Of a DNA stretch of 64,000 bases, positions 13,401-28,400 are shown in pieces. The position numbers and the translations under genes are program-made. The stretch is from the NCBI GenBank assembly GCA_023101725.1, contig JALJCO010003559.1:40001-104000 (forward strand), written 5' to 3'. A model generated the notes under the pieces. That model worked only from the letters and a program-made list of their open reading frames with translations. It ran no database searches and was not told the DNA's origin. Source of the DNA: Atherinomorus stipes (taxonomy: Eukaryota > Chordata > Actinopteri > Atheriniformes > Atherinidae). How positions within the stretch are numbered: the first letter of the stretch is position 1; the number at the start of each line of letters is the position of its first letter.

Positions 13401-16400
13401 GCTGAGCTGTCTCACCATCGTCCTCATCCCTGACCCTGCCCGTCCTCATTGTTCCATAGCCAGCACGTCCATGTGGGGCCCACAAGGTTAGAATTTTGGC
13501 TGCATATGAGGGACCCATGTGGGTTTGTCCACAGTTTCCATGGTGACACCACCTGTGTTTGCCCATATAGCCTATAGGCATGGGCTTGAACTGGGCAAAT
13601 TTACAGATCTCATGTAGTTTCAGTTACATGGGCCCCATATGTGGAAACCCACATGGGCAAACACAGGTGGGGCCACCATGGAAACCCTGGACAAACCCAC
13701 TTGGGTCCCTCATATGCAGCCAAATTGAACCCTTATGGGCCCCACATGGATGTGCTGGCTTCCGCCGGTTTGGGATTTTCTGGCTGGACGTCGTGATCGT
13801 GATGAACGTTCTCCTGACTCCTCTGTCAACCCGTTTCCTCTCAGGGTGAAAGCTTACCGAGCCCTCCTGGAGACAGAGGCTTCCCAGGACTTTCAGGACC
13901 AAAAGGACTATTGGGACCTTCAGGTCTTCCAGGACCAGGTGTAATTGGAGCCGTGGGGCAGCGTGGGGTCCCTGGGGACCCGGGAGATCCAGGATTTCCA
14001 GGCGATCCAGGGGCGAGGGGACTTAAAGGTACAGATGAGTCAGATTTAGGCCCAATCCCAACTTTCCCCCTACTTCCAACCACTAACCCTCGAATTGAAG
14101 CCACAGGGGCAGGGCTTTGTAATCAGCTAGGAACTGGGACGCCACTGCTGCATTTACGCTCAGGCACGTAAGCGACTGCGTAGTGACGTTTGTACATACG
14201 TGTCACCATAACAACACACCCAGCAACAACACAGTCAACAGTTGCGGTTGTTTTTATTTTTCATCATTCATCATGCTTCGGTTGATTAATAAACAAAGCA
14301 ACCACACGGGAAAGAAGACGCCATGACGAATGTTGTCTCTTGTAAACTGCCGAAAAGCCTTTGTAAGCTTTTCATCAGTATTTTAGCCTAGCTAGCATGG
14401 CTAGTCTGGCTAACGTTACGATCTGTCTGTCGTTCCCTTTTCTCTGGTCCTTCCTCAGCAAGTCAGCATCTGACATCCCTCATTCTGAAGTTCCAGATTC
14501 AGTCCCCCTATGCCTCATCATGTCCACTACCCCTCGTTATGTCCACTACCCCTCGTTTCATCCACTACTCCTCGTTATGTCCACTACCCCTCGTTATGTC
14601 CACTACCCCTCGTTACGTCCACTACTCGTTATGTCCACTACCCCTCGTTATGTCCACTACCCCTCGTTATGTCCACTACCCCTCGTTACGTCCACTACTC
14701 GTTATGTCCACTACCCCTCGTTATGTCCACTACTCCTCGTTACGTCCACTACCCCTCGTTATGTCCACTGCCCCTCGTTATGTCCACTAGCCCTCGTTAT
14801 GTCCACTACTCCCCGTTACGTCCACTACCCCTCGTTATGTCCACTACCCCTTGTTACGTCCACTGCCCCTCGTTATGTCCACTACCCCTCGTTATGTCCA
14901 CTACACCTCGTTACATCCACTACGCCTCGTTACGTCCACTACGCCTCGTTACGTCCACTACGCCTCGTTACGTCCACTACACCTCGTGACGTCCACTACG
15001 CCTCGTTACTTCCACTACTCCTCGTTACGTCCACTACCCCTCGTTATGTCCACTACGCCTCGTTATGTCCACTACCCCTCGTTACGTCCACTACTCCTCG
15101 TTATGTCCACTACCCCTCGTTATGTCCACTACCCCTCGTTATGTCCACTACCCCTCGTTTCGTCCACTATTCCTCGTTACGTCCACTACCCCTCGTTATG
15201 TCCACTGCCCCTCGTTATGTCCACTACCCCTCGTTACGTCCACTACTCCTCGTTATGTCCACTACCCCTCGTTATGTCCACTACACCTCGTTACATCCAC
15301 TACGCCTCGTTACGTCCACTACACCTCGTGACGTCCACTACGCCTCGTTACTTCCACTACTCCTCGTTACGTCCACTACCCCTCGTTATGTCCACTACGC
15401 CTCGTTATGTCCACTACCCCTCGTAACGTCCACTACCCCTCGTTACGTCCACTACTCCTCGTTATGTCCACTACCCCTCGTTATGTCCACTACGCCTCGT
15501 TATGTCCACTACCCCTCGTAACGTCCACTACCCCTCGTTACGTCCACTACTCCCTCGTTATGTCCACTACCCCTCGTTATGTCCACTACGCCTCGTTATG
15601 TCCACTACCCCTCGTAACGTCCACTACCCCTCGTTACGTCCACTACCCCTCGTTATGTCCACTACTCCTCGTTATGTCCACTACCCCTTGTTATGTCCAC
15701 TACACCTCGTTACATCCACTACGCCTCGTTACGTCCACTACGCCTCGTTACTTCCACTACTCCTCGTTACGTCCACTACTCCTCGTTATGTCCACTACCC
15801 CTAGTTACTTCCACTACTCCTCGTTATGTCCACTACCCCTCGTTACGTCCACTACTCCTCGTTATGTCCGCTACCCCTAGTTACTTCCACTACTCCTCGT
15901 TACGTCCACTACCCCTCGTTACGTCCACTACTCCTCGTTATGTCCGCTACCCCTCGTTACGTCCACTACTCCTTGTTACGTCCATTACTCCTTGTTATGT
16001 CCACTACCCCTCGTTATGTCCACTACCCCTCGTTATGTCCACTACCCCTCGTTATGTCCACTACTCCTCGTTACGTCCACTACCCCTCGTTATGTCCACT
16101 ACCCCTCGTTATGTCCACTACTCCTCGTTACGTCCACTACCCCTCGTTATGTCCACTACCCCTCGTTATGTCCACTACTCCTCGTTACGTCCACTACCCC
16201 TCGTTATGTCCACTACCCCTCGTTATGTCCACTACCCCTCGTTATGTCCACTACTCCTCGTTATGTCCACTACCCCTCGTTATGTCCACTACTCCTCGTT
16301 ATGTCCACTACCCCTCGTTACGTCCACTACTCCTCGTTATGTCCACTACCCCTCGTTATGTCCACTACGCCTCGTTATGTCCACTACCCCTCGTAACGTC

Positions 16401-19400
16401 CACTACCCCTCGTTACGTCCACTACTCCTCGTTATGTCCACTACCCCTCGTTATGTCCACTACGCCTCGTTATGTCCACTACCCCTCGTAACGTCCACTA
16501 CCCCTCGTTACGTCCACTACCCCTCGTTATGTCCACTACTCCTCGTTATGTCCACTACCCCTTGTTATGTCCACTACACCTCGTTACATCCACTACGCCT
16601 CGTTACGTCCACTACGCCTCGTTACTTCCACTACTCCTCGTTACGTCCACTACTCCTCGTTATGTCCACTACCCCTAGTTACTTCCACTACTCCTCGTTA
16701 TGTCCACTACCCCTCGTTACGTCCACTACTCCTCGTTATGTCCGCTACCCCTAGTTACTTCCACTACTCCTCGTTACGTCCACTACCCCTCGTTACGTCC
16801 ACTACTCCTCGTTATGTCCGCTACCCCTCGTTACGTCCACTACTCCTTGTTACGTCCATTACTCCTTGTTATGTCCACTACCCTCGTTATGTCCACTACC
16901 CCTCGTTATGTCCACTACCCCTCGTTATGTCCACTACTCCTCGTTACGTCCACTACCCCTCGTTATGTCCACTACCCCTCGTTATGTCCACTACTCCTCG
17001 TTACGTCCACTACCCCTCGTTATGTCCACTACCCCTCGTTACGTCCACTACTCCTCGTTACGTCCACTACCCCTCGTTATGTCCACTACCCCTCGTTACG
17101 TCCACTACCCCTCGTTATGTCCACTACTCCTCGTTACGTCCACTACCCCTCGTTACGTCCACTACCCCTCGTTACGTCCACTACTCCTCGTTACGTCCAC
17201 TACCCCTCGTTATGTCCACTACCCCTCGTTATATCCACTACCCCTCGTTATGTCCACTACTCCTCGTTACGTCCACTACCCCTCGTTATGTACACTGCCC
17301 CTCGTTATGTACACTACTCCTCGTTACGTCCACTACTCCTCGTTATGTCCACTACCCCTTGCTATGTCCACTACACCTCGTTACATCCACTACGCCTCGT
17401 TACGTCCACTACTCCTCGTTACGTCCACTACTCCTCGTTATGTCCACTACCCCTAGTTACTTTCACTACTCCTCGTTATGTCCACTACCCCTCGTTACGT
17501 CCACTACTCCTCGTTATGTCCGCTACCCCTAGTTACTTCCACTACTCCTCGTTACGTCCACTACCCCTCGTTACGTCCACTACTCCTCGTTATGTCCGCT
17601 ACCCCTAGTTACTTCCACTACTCCTCGTTACGTCCACTACCCCTCGTTACGTCCACTACTCCTCGTTATGTCCGCTACCCCTAGTTACTTCCACTACTCC
17701 TCGTTACGTCCACTACCCCTCGTTACGTCCACTACTCCTCGTTATGTCCACTACGCCTCGTTACGTCCACTACTCCTCGTTACGTCCACTACCCCTCGTT
17801 ATGTCCACTACCCCTCGTAACGTCCACTACCCCCTCGTTACGTCCACTACTCCTCGTTATGTCCACTACCCCTCGTTATGTCCACTACGCCTCGTTATGT
17901 CCACTACCCCTCGTAACGTCCACTACCCCTCGTTACGTCCACTACTCCTCGTTATGTCCACTACCCCTCGTTATGTCCACTACGCCTCGTTATGTCCACT
18001 ACCCCTCGTAACGTCCACTACCCCTCGTTACGTCCACTACCCCTCGTTATGTCCACTACTCCTCGTTATGTCCACTACCCCTTGTTATGTCCACTACACC
18101 TCGTTACATCCACTACGCCTCGTTACGTCCACTACGCCTCGTTACTTCCACTACTCCTCGTTACGTCCACTACTCCTCGTTATGTCCACTACCCCTAGTT
18201 ACTTCCACTACTCCTCGTTATGTCCACTACCCCTCGTTACGTCCACTACTCCTCGTTATGTCCGCTACCCCTAGTTACTTCCACTACTCCTCGTTACGTC
18301 CACTACCCCTCGTTACATCCACTACTCCTCGTTATGTCCGCTACCCCTAGTTACTTCCACTACTCCTCGTTACGTCCACTACTCCTTGTTACGTCCATTA
18401 CTCCTTGTTATGTCCACTACCCCTCGTTATGTCCACTACCCCTCGTTATGTCCACTACCCCTCGTTATGTCCACTACCCCTCGTTATGTCCACTACTCCT
18501 CGTTACGTCCACTACCCCTCGTTATGTCCACTACCCCTCATTATGTCCACTACTCCTCGTTACGTCCACTACCCCTCGTTATGTCCACTACCCCTCGTTA
18601 TGTCCACTACTCCTCGTTACGTCCACTACCCCTCGTTACGTCCACTACCCCTCGTTACGTCCACTACTCCTCGTTATGTCCACTACCCCTCGTTATGTCC
18701 ACTACCCCTCGTTATGTCCACTACTCCTCGTTACGTCCACTACCCCTCGTTATGTCCACTGCCCCTCGTTATGTCCACTACTCCTCGTTACGTCCACTAC
18801 TCCTCGTTATGTCCACTACCCCTTGTTATGTCCACTACACCTCGTTACATCCACTACGCCTCGTTACGTCCACTACTCCTCGTTACGTCCACTACTCCTC
18901 GTTATGTCCACTACCCCTAGTTACTTCCACTACTCCTCGTTATGTCCACTACCCCTCGTTACGTCCACTACTCCTCGTTATGTCCGCTACCCCTAGTTAC
19001 TTCCACTACTCCTCGTTACATCCACTACGCCTCGTTACGTCCACTACTCCTCGTTACGTCCACTACTCCTCGTTATGTCCACTACCCCTAGTTACTTCCA
19101 CTACTCCTCGTTATGTCCACTACCCCTCGTTACTTCCACTACTCCTCGTTACGTCCACTACCCCTCGTTACGTCCACTACTCCTCGTTATGTCCGCTACC
19201 CCTAGTTACTTCCACTACTCCTCGTTACGTCCACTACCCCTCGTTACGTCCACTACTCCTTGTTATGTCCGCTACCCCTAGTTACTTCCACTACTCCTCG
19301 TTACGTCCACTACCCCTCGTTACGTCCACTACTCCTCGTTATGTCCACTACCCCTCGTTACTTCCACTACTCCTCGTTACGTCCACTACTCCTTGTTACG

Positions 19401-22400
19401 TCCACTACTCCTTGTTACGTCCATTACTCCTCGTTACGTCCACTACCCCTTGTTACGTCCACTACTCCTTGTTACGTCCACTACTCCTCGTTACGTCCAC
19501 TACCCCTTGTTACGTCCACTACTCCTTGTTACTTCCACTACTCCTCGTTATGTCCACTACCCCTCGTTACTTCCACTACTCCTCGTTACTTCCACTACTC
19601 CTCGTTACGTCCACTACTCCTTGTTACGTCCACTACTCCTTGTTACGTCCATTACTCCTAGTTACTTCCACTACCCCTTGTTACGTCCACTACTCCTTGT
19701 TACGTCCACTACTCCTCGTTACGTCCACTACCCCTAGTTACTTCCACTACTCCTCGTTACATCCACTACTCCTCGTTACGTACACTACTCCTCGTTACGT
19801 CCACTACCCCTAGTTACTTCCACTACTCCTCGTTACGTCCACTACTCCTTGTTACGTCCACTACTCCTCGTTACGTCCACTACACCTCATTATGTCCACT
19901 ACCCCTCAATATGTCCACTACCTCTCGTTACGTCTACTACCCCTCGTTTTGTCCACTGCAGGTGACGCTCTTCCCTGCGTGCCCCAAAATCCCGGCGCTC
20001 CGGGGGAGAAGGGAGACCCCGGGGATAAAGGTAAGTCCATCTGTCTGTTTACCTGTGAGACCCGGTCCACCGGTCTCACCCTCTCACCCGTCTGCATCGT
20101 CAGGTTCCTCGGGTCCTCCAGGTCCTCTGGGTTATCGGGGCAGCACGGGCTTCGAGGGGCCCAAAGGAGACAAAGGACGCTCTGGATTTCCAGGACTACC
20201 CGGTAGAGAAGGTACCTGAACACATAGTTACCTATATAATTACTAGATAACTCACCCGCGCTGTTGGCCAGAGGACACAAATGTCTGCACTCGGCCGCCA
20301 TCTTGCTACAGTCGGCGCGCTCGCGTACAGTATCGGCTTTTAATGGTGATGGACTTTTACATAACCGTAACTCAGTTTTCTACCGATTTTCAGTCAGTCT
20401 GGTTTGTTATAGGGATTCACGATAAAATCAGCCTTAAAACTGAGTATCGGACATCAGACACCCCACCGATATTTAACCGATATTTAACCAATAAGCCTGC
20501 TGTTTCTATAGTATGAAAAAAAACAAAAAACAAATTCTTCTCCAAAAACTTATTTCAGACTTCTAAAGACTAGGGGTGGGAAAAAAATTGATACACTGAA
20601 ATATCGTGATATTTTCATATGCTGACATAATATTGACATCAAAAAAAGGTATCAGTCTATTTTACTAATGAAATCTCGCAATATTTCATCGTTCTGTTAT
20701 GAAATCTCACGACAATTCACAAAAATTTTGCGATATTTTCATATAATGATATCATATTCACATTTAAAAACACGGTATCGATCTATTTTAGTAATGAAAT
20801 TTTGTGATATTTCATCGTTCTGTGATGAAATCTCGTGTGAGAATTTATGAAATATCATGAGATTTTGTAACAGAATGATGAAATCTTGATACCGCATAAA
20901 TATCGATTTGATATTGGCATATGAAAATATTGCGATATTTCAGTGTACCAATATTTTTTCCTCACCCCTATTTTTCAAAGTGTCGGAAACAGATAGCAAA
21001 ACTGCTACTTGATTTGACTGCTTTTTTTTTTTAGCTTTAATATCGGTATCTATATCGGTTATTGGCCACATGAGTTTTAAAATATCAGCATATCGGATAT
21101 CAGCCAAAATTCCAGTATAGTGCATCCCTAGTTTGTTATAAATGCCAGAGATGTAGTTATGAAACTACACACTTAATGATTGTAACTAATTATTCCTGAG
21201 CAGAGCGAGTTATAACCATGGACTTTGATTTATAATAAACAGGCGAGGGGCAATATACCATATTTTCCAGACTATAAGTCGCACTTTTTTTCATAGTATA
21301 GCTGTTCCTGCGACTTATAGTCCAGTGTGACTTATATATCAGAATATATACAATTTAACGTATTTTTAAGTGTCAATTTATGCTGACTGACATGACCCAA
21401 GGATGTTTATCATCGTTAATCTTGATAATTTACAGGCATTAGCACTGGAATTGGACTGATTTTAGAATTTTTAGCAGTAACAAACTGAATATGAAAAGAG
21501 CTATTTAAAAAAACAACAAAAAAAAAGACGACTTATTGTCCAGTGTGAGTGATAAATGTTCTTTTCCTCTTCATGAAGCGTTTATTGACTGACGCGACTT
21601 ATCCTCAGGAGCGACTTATAGTCCGGTGAATGCGGTATATACATACGCCCACGGCATTTATATTCAATCATTAATATGGCTGCTATCCGCGGTGCTTCCC
21701 TGTGATTGGCCGGTACTTCTGCAGCATATAGTTCTATTGAATGCCGCCTAGTCAGTCCTTTGATGTGAAATCGGCTTCTCGTTTGTACTCCATCAGAATG
21801 TGCGGATCACGAAACGTAATTGGAAAAAATCTGGAGTTAATTAGTTCACTTTTGCCACGTGATGCTAGTTGGAACCACCAGATTACAGCAACTATGCTAA
21901 GCTAAGCTAAAGTCAGATTCAGAGAATGACTGTGTCGGTTAGAAAATGCTTTTGCCCACTTGTCCAACTCAGGGGACTGCGGGGGGTGGCTCAGTTTCAC
22001 CTGGGGGGGGGGGGGGGGGGATAGAATGAAGGAATGAATGAGTACTCGTGAACGTGTATCGGGGTTAAACAATTATGTGATTCTGTTTGTTGTTTACTCG
22101 TGTTTTTGTTTTAAGATTTTATCAACTTTTTACCCTTTTGTAATGCTCTTTAATTCAGTTTTCAACTGCCAGTGGAGCATAAATAAACCTGAAACATAAA
22201 GTTTACAAGATTTCAAGAGTTTTGTGCAAACTTCAGATAGTTTCATGGACAAAAGCAAATGAGAGATGGTAATATTAATTTGCACACAATAATGAAATCA
22301 TATAATGAATAAACTGAAAATGTCTGCTGTAGAATGTCCCGTTCTGCTGCAATGCATCTTGGGATAGGATTGTCCATGAAGGATGTGTCTACCATCTTTA

Positions 22401-25400
22401 AAATCTGGGGAAATAAGGCCACATTTGTAGGCTGCATTTGAAGGAGCCATGAACGCATCGCTAAGCGGCCTTCAGATCCGGCCTTGGAAGGACGCTGTCC
22501 TCAGATCTGGACGCAGCCAATCAGAGACAGCGTTGCATCCAGCAGGCGGCGCCGGTCCACCAGTCTGAGACAAACCGGGTCGAAGCGTCAGTTTCAGGAA
22601 AACGTTCCTCAACGTAAAACCGTGAAGAAGCAGATTTCTCAGACGTTGGACCGACACTTATTTCCTCTCCTCCTGCAGGACCCCGAGGTTTAGCTGGAGA
22701 TACGGGTGATGAAGGGCCCGAGGGCTTCAGCTTCGTGGGAGAACCAGGTAAGACTTATCAGGACGGTGAGTTTGTGGGACGAGCAGCAGAGCTGAATTTT
22801 AATTGGTTTAATTGTACTTTATTAACTCATACAGCTTGATAAGGTTCAAAAATGGACCATGAAGGTACAGAAATGTCTTTCAGAAAGGAACCCCCCCAGC
22901 AACAAGCTTTGGACCCTTTTAAGTACAAACTGGTACCTCTGTTTGTGAGTGTGTTTAAAAATGTGTTTGACGCAAATTCTTTAGATTAATAGTATAATTA
23001 TTCTCTGAATCTTTTTCTTTTCAATTTATTGCTATCTTTTTTTATTAATCATGTTTTTAATTAAATAATTTTTTTTAATATTCAACACAACTTTTATCAC
23101 CTGCGTGTAAATTTTCTCCATTTACATAGATGCTGTTTTAGCGTGGCTAGCATGTGTGGTATATAGGCTCTACTTCTCTGACTGTGTAACCACGGAGACG
23201 CCGCGAGCCTTCGTAGTTCTCCGTCATGGTGAAGATATGCAGTGCAGTTTCCCTCCCGATCGGTAGGGGTCGCTACGCAAGACGTGCCTAATCCCATAAT
23301 GCCGATGGTTGGTAACCTTGGTCAAAGGGAGAAGGGTCAATCTGCGGCTTGCAAGACAGGGGCGTGTCGTAGAGTGGGCGTGTCGTAGAGTGGGCGTGTC
23401 GTAGAGTGACGTTACTCGACGACACGCCCACCAGGCCAATGAGAGCACGGTAAAATCTAGCCCTACCCCTGACCCTTCCCCTAAACCTAACCAGACCCAC
23501 CCACACTACGACACGCCCACGATAGGACACGCCCACTACAGGACACGCCCACTGGGTTGCAAGCCGCAGATAGATACACTTGGTCACAGGGTCATAGTCG
23601 CGCCCATCTACTTCCGCCCCATGGGACCTATTCAGAAGACTTTATCGTCATCGTACCGGCGTCCCAGTACAATTTTGTTTTCAGTACAACCCGCCCAAGA
23701 AAACACACTTCAATACATTTAAGCACATAAGGTCTACAGCTACATCTACATCTGGTGTCGTCTGAAGTCGGTCGTGAGTCAGGTTGGTGTGTTCTGTGTC
23801 GTCGGCCGTCTGCAGCCGTCTCCAACACCGTCAGCGTTCTACGATTGAACACGTGGAATCGGCGTCGTTCAGTCGTTCAGTCGGTGATGAGCTGACCAAT
23901 CAGATTGGAGGAGGCTTGACCTTGCTGGAGAATCCGCAAACGAGAGGACCAGAAGTGAAGGTGAACAAACCAGATGAAAAGCGGACGTATTGCAAACTCT
24001 CACACATGGTTTAGCCTCGTATCGGGACCTTTGCTAGCAGTCCTCGCTCTCTGCTAGCAACAAAAGCAGCAGCTTTTACGTGCTTTCGTCTATAGAAAAG
24101 TACGGAACGAAAGGTACACGACGTTACGTGATACATATGACCGTGATGAGGGAAAGCAGGTAAGCTAGCGTTATAATAGCTTTGAATGAAAGAGATGAGA
24201 AACCCAGATACAGCTGCAAAGCGTGTCGGTAGAACCTGGACCTGCTGCCCGGATACTTGAGTGGACAATATCGGTGAAAAAGCCAATATTGAACGTCCCT
24301 ACATCAAAGTAAAACACAGGACATGAACTGCTCCAGCAGGTGTTGCTGTTTCGGGAGTCGGGGTCCTGAGGACCTGGTCTACCTGAGGACCTGGTCTACC
24401 TAAGGACCTGGTCTACCTGAGGACCTGGTCTGCCTGAGGACCTGGTCTGCCTGAGGACCTGGTCTGCCTGAGGACCTGGTCTACCTCAGGACCTGGTCTA
24501 CCTGAGGACCTGGTCTACCTCAGGACCTGGTCTACCTGAGGACCTGGTCTGCCTGAGGACCTGGTCTACCTCAGGACCTGGTCTACCTGAGGACCTGGTC
24601 TACCTCAGGACCTGGTCTACCTGAGGACCTGGTCTACCTCAGGACCTGGTCTACCTGAGGACCTGGTCTACCTGAGAACCTGGTCTACCTTAGGACCTGG
24701 TCTACCTGAGGACCTGGTCTACCTGAGAACCTGGTCTACCTTAGGACCTGGTCTACCTGAGGACCTGGTCTGCCTAAGGACCTGGTCTACCTGAGGACCT
24801 GGTCTACCTCAGGACCTGGTCTACCTTAGGACCTGGTCTACCTGAGGACCTGGTCTACCTGAGGACCTGGTCTACCTCAGGACCTGGTCTACCTCAGGAC
24901 CTGGTCTACCTGAGTAACCTGAAGCTCATTTTACCGTATGTTGTGTGCACCAGGCTCTCCGGGTCTCCAAGGGCCCCCTGGTCTCCAAGGACCAGCTGGG
25001 GATACTGAATCGGGGCCCCCAGGAGCCGTTGGCCTGCCAGGACGTCTGGGTTCTCCAGGACCTAAAGGAGTCCCTGGTGCACCTGGTAAAGAAGGAGATC
25101 CAGGTAAGCTAAATAAATGGAACTGTGTTATTCTCTGTAAGGGACACGTTGTTTTTGAAAACCTCCATCTGGACCAGAACCAGGAAGGAGAACCTCCATC
25201 TGGACCAGAACCAGGAAGGAAAACCTCCATCTGGACCAGAACCAGGAAAGAAAACCTCCATCAGAACCAGAACCAGGAAGGAGAACCTCCATCAGAACCA
25301 GAAACAGGAAGTAAAACCTACATCAGAACCAGAACCAGGAAGGATGCCTCCATCTGGACCAGAACCAGAAAGAAAAGCCTCCATCTGGACCAGAACCAGG

Positions 25401-28400
25401 AAGGAGAACCTCCATCTGGACCAGAACCAGGAAGGAAAACCTGCATCAGAACCAGAACCAGGAAGAAAACCTCCATCAGAAGCAGAACCAGGAAGAAAAC
25501 CTCCATCTGACCAGAACCAGGAAGAAAGACCTCCATCAGAACCAGAACCAGGAAGAAAGACCTCCATCAGAACCAGAACCAGGAAGAAAACCTCCATCAG
25601 AACCAGAACCAGGAAGAAAGACCTCCATCAGAACCAGAACCAGGAAGAAAACCTCCATCAGAACCAGAACCAGGAAGGAAAACCTCCATCAGGATCAGAA
25701 CCAGGAAGGAAAACCTCCATCAGAACCAGAACCAGGAAGGAAAACCCTCCATCTGGACCAGAACCAGGAAGGAAAACCTCCATCAGGACCAGAACCAGGA
25801 AGAAAACCTCCATCAGAAGCAGAACCAGGAAGGAAAACCTCCATCTGGACCAGAACCAGGAAGAAAGACCTCCATCAGAACCAGAACCAGGAAGAAAGAC
25901 CTCCATCAGAACCAGAACCAGGAAGAAAACCTCCATCAGAACCAGAACCAGGAAGAAAGACCTCCATCAGAACCAGAACCAGGAAGAAAACCTCCATCAG
26001 AACCAGAACCAGGAAGGAAAACCTCCATCAGGATCAGAACCAGGAAGGAAAACTCTCCATCAGAACCAGAACCAGGAAGGAAACCTCCATCTGGACCAGA
26101 ACCAGGAAGGAAAACCTCCATCAGGACCAGAACCAGGAAGAAAAACCTCCATCAGAACCAGAACCAGGAAGAAAGACCTCCATCAGAACCAGAACCAGGA
26201 AGAAAACCTCCATCAGGACCAGAACCAGGAAGGAAGAACTCCTCCATCTGACCAGAACCAGGAAGGAAAACCTCCATCAGGACCAGAACCAGGAAGGAAA
26301 CCTCCATCTGACCAGAACCAGGAAGGAAAACCTCCATCTGGACCAGAACCAGGAAGAAAGACCTCCATCAGAACCAGAACCAGGAAGAAAGACCTCCATC
26401 AGAACCAGAACCAGGAAGAAAACCTCCATCAGAACCAGAACCAGGAAGAAAGACCTCCATCAGAACCAGAACCAGGAAGAAAACCCTCCATCAGAACCAG
26501 AACCAGGAAGGAAAACCTCCATCAGGATCAGAACCAGGAAGGAAAACCTCCATCAGAACCAGAACCAGGAAGGAAAACCTCCATCTGGACCAGAACCAGG
26601 AAGGAAAACCTCCATCAGGACCAGAACCAGGAAGAAAACCTCCATCAGAACCAGAACCAGGAAGAAAACCTCCATCAGGACCAGAACCAGGAAGGAAAAC
26701 CTCCATCTGGACCAGAACCAGGAAGGAAAACCCTCCATCAGGACCAGAACCAGGAAGGAAAACCTCCATCTGGACCAGAACCAGGAAGGAAAACCCTCCA
26801 TCAGGACCAGAACCAGGAAGGAAAACCTCCATCTGGACCAGAACCAGGAAGGAAAACCTCCATCAGGATCAGAACCAGGAAGGAAAACCTCCATCTGGAC
26901 CAGAACCAGGAAGGAAAACCTCCATCAGGACCAGAACCAGGAAGGAAAACCTCCATCAGGACCCGAACCAGGAAGGAAAACCTCCATCAGGACCAGAACC
27001 AGGAAGGAAAACCTCCATCTGGACCAGAACCAGGAAGGAAAACCTCCATCTGGACCAGAACCAGGGAGATGATAAGGAGATGAAGAGACTAGGTGACAAG
27101 GAAACAAGGAGACAAGGAAACATGTTGATGTCAGGATGGGCTAAATTCCATTTTGCTTTCTGTGCAGGCATCCTTGGCCTGCCTGGGGTCCCTGGAGCAA
27201 AGGGCCAGCGGGGAGAAGATGGGGCCCCCGGTGTGTCCGGCCCACAGGGAGCGGCCCCTGAGCGATGCGATGCAGGCATACCTGGTGAAACGGGCCCTCA
27301 GGGCCCTCAGGGACCAGCCGGAGCTAAAGGTAAGAGACTCTCCGTGACTCCTTTCCTTCCCTCCTGGACTCTTCTGATGTCATCGAGTTCCTTTTTCAGG
27401 GTATTTTGGTGAGAAAGGTGAGACTGGGATCAGAGGGCCCCCAGGTAGCGGCTCTCCAGGCCTTAAAGGCCAACGAGGACCCCTGGGTTTTTCCGGGGAG
27501 CCTGGACCTCAGGGCTCCCCTGGACCGGAGGGAGAACCCGGTGTGCCGGGTTTCTGCACACAGAAAGGTGAGCTGCCGCCTCCAACCAAAACCAACCCTG
27601 AAAACACGGTCTCACCAGAGTCCTGCTTTCAGGTATGACGGGGGTTCCGGGCCACGCAGGACCCCCAGGGTTCCCAGGACAGACGGGGGTCACCGGAGAC
27701 CCGGGCAGAACCGGACTAAGGGGCCTCAGCGGACAAGATGGAGCTCAGGGATGTGCAGGACCGAAGGGTCAGAAAGGTGAGGCGGGGTGATGCTACAGCG
27801 GTAACCATGGTAACACAGCTGCAGAAGTAACCGTGGCAACACAGCTGCTGCCATCAGATCCTGAAGCTGACCCGGTTCTCATGTGTCCCTGCAGGCTCTA
27901 AAGGGGCCCCGGGGCCTCCAGGATTTACCAACTGTCTCCCCATCAAAGGCCCCAGAGGGATATCAGGACCTGCTGGAACAAACGGATTACCCGGACAGCA
28001 AGGTCAGGGTGATGTCATCACGTTACCATAGCAACCAGGAGCGTGGACTTTCAGGAACCAGGACTGGAACCGGGACTGGAGCTGGGACTGGAACCGGGGA
28101 CCAGAACATAGGACTGGAACCGGGGACCAGAACATAGGACTGGAACTGGGACTGGGACCAGGACTGGAACTGGAACCAGAACTGGGACTGGTCCACGGAT
28201 TAGTCCTAGGACTGGTACTGGGACCAGGACTGGAACCGGGACTGGAACTAGGACTGGTCTCGGGACTTTAACTGGGACTGGTCCTGGAACTGGGACTGGA
28301 ACTGGGACTGGGACTGGAACCAGGACCGGAACCAGGACTAGGACTGGAACTGGGACCAGGACTGGAACCGAGACTGGAACCGGGACTGGAACTGGGACTG

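Noticed and set aside
14397..19813. Long open frames of [16 protein letters not shown] peptide
   Set aside because: They are frames of the 19-bp satellite (57 bp = 19 codons), present in all three + frames, with no splice or start context.
25125..27083. 652-codon open frame rich in NQNQE/PEPGRK
   Set aside because: A by-product of the 31-bp array in an intron; neighbouring exons join in phase without it.
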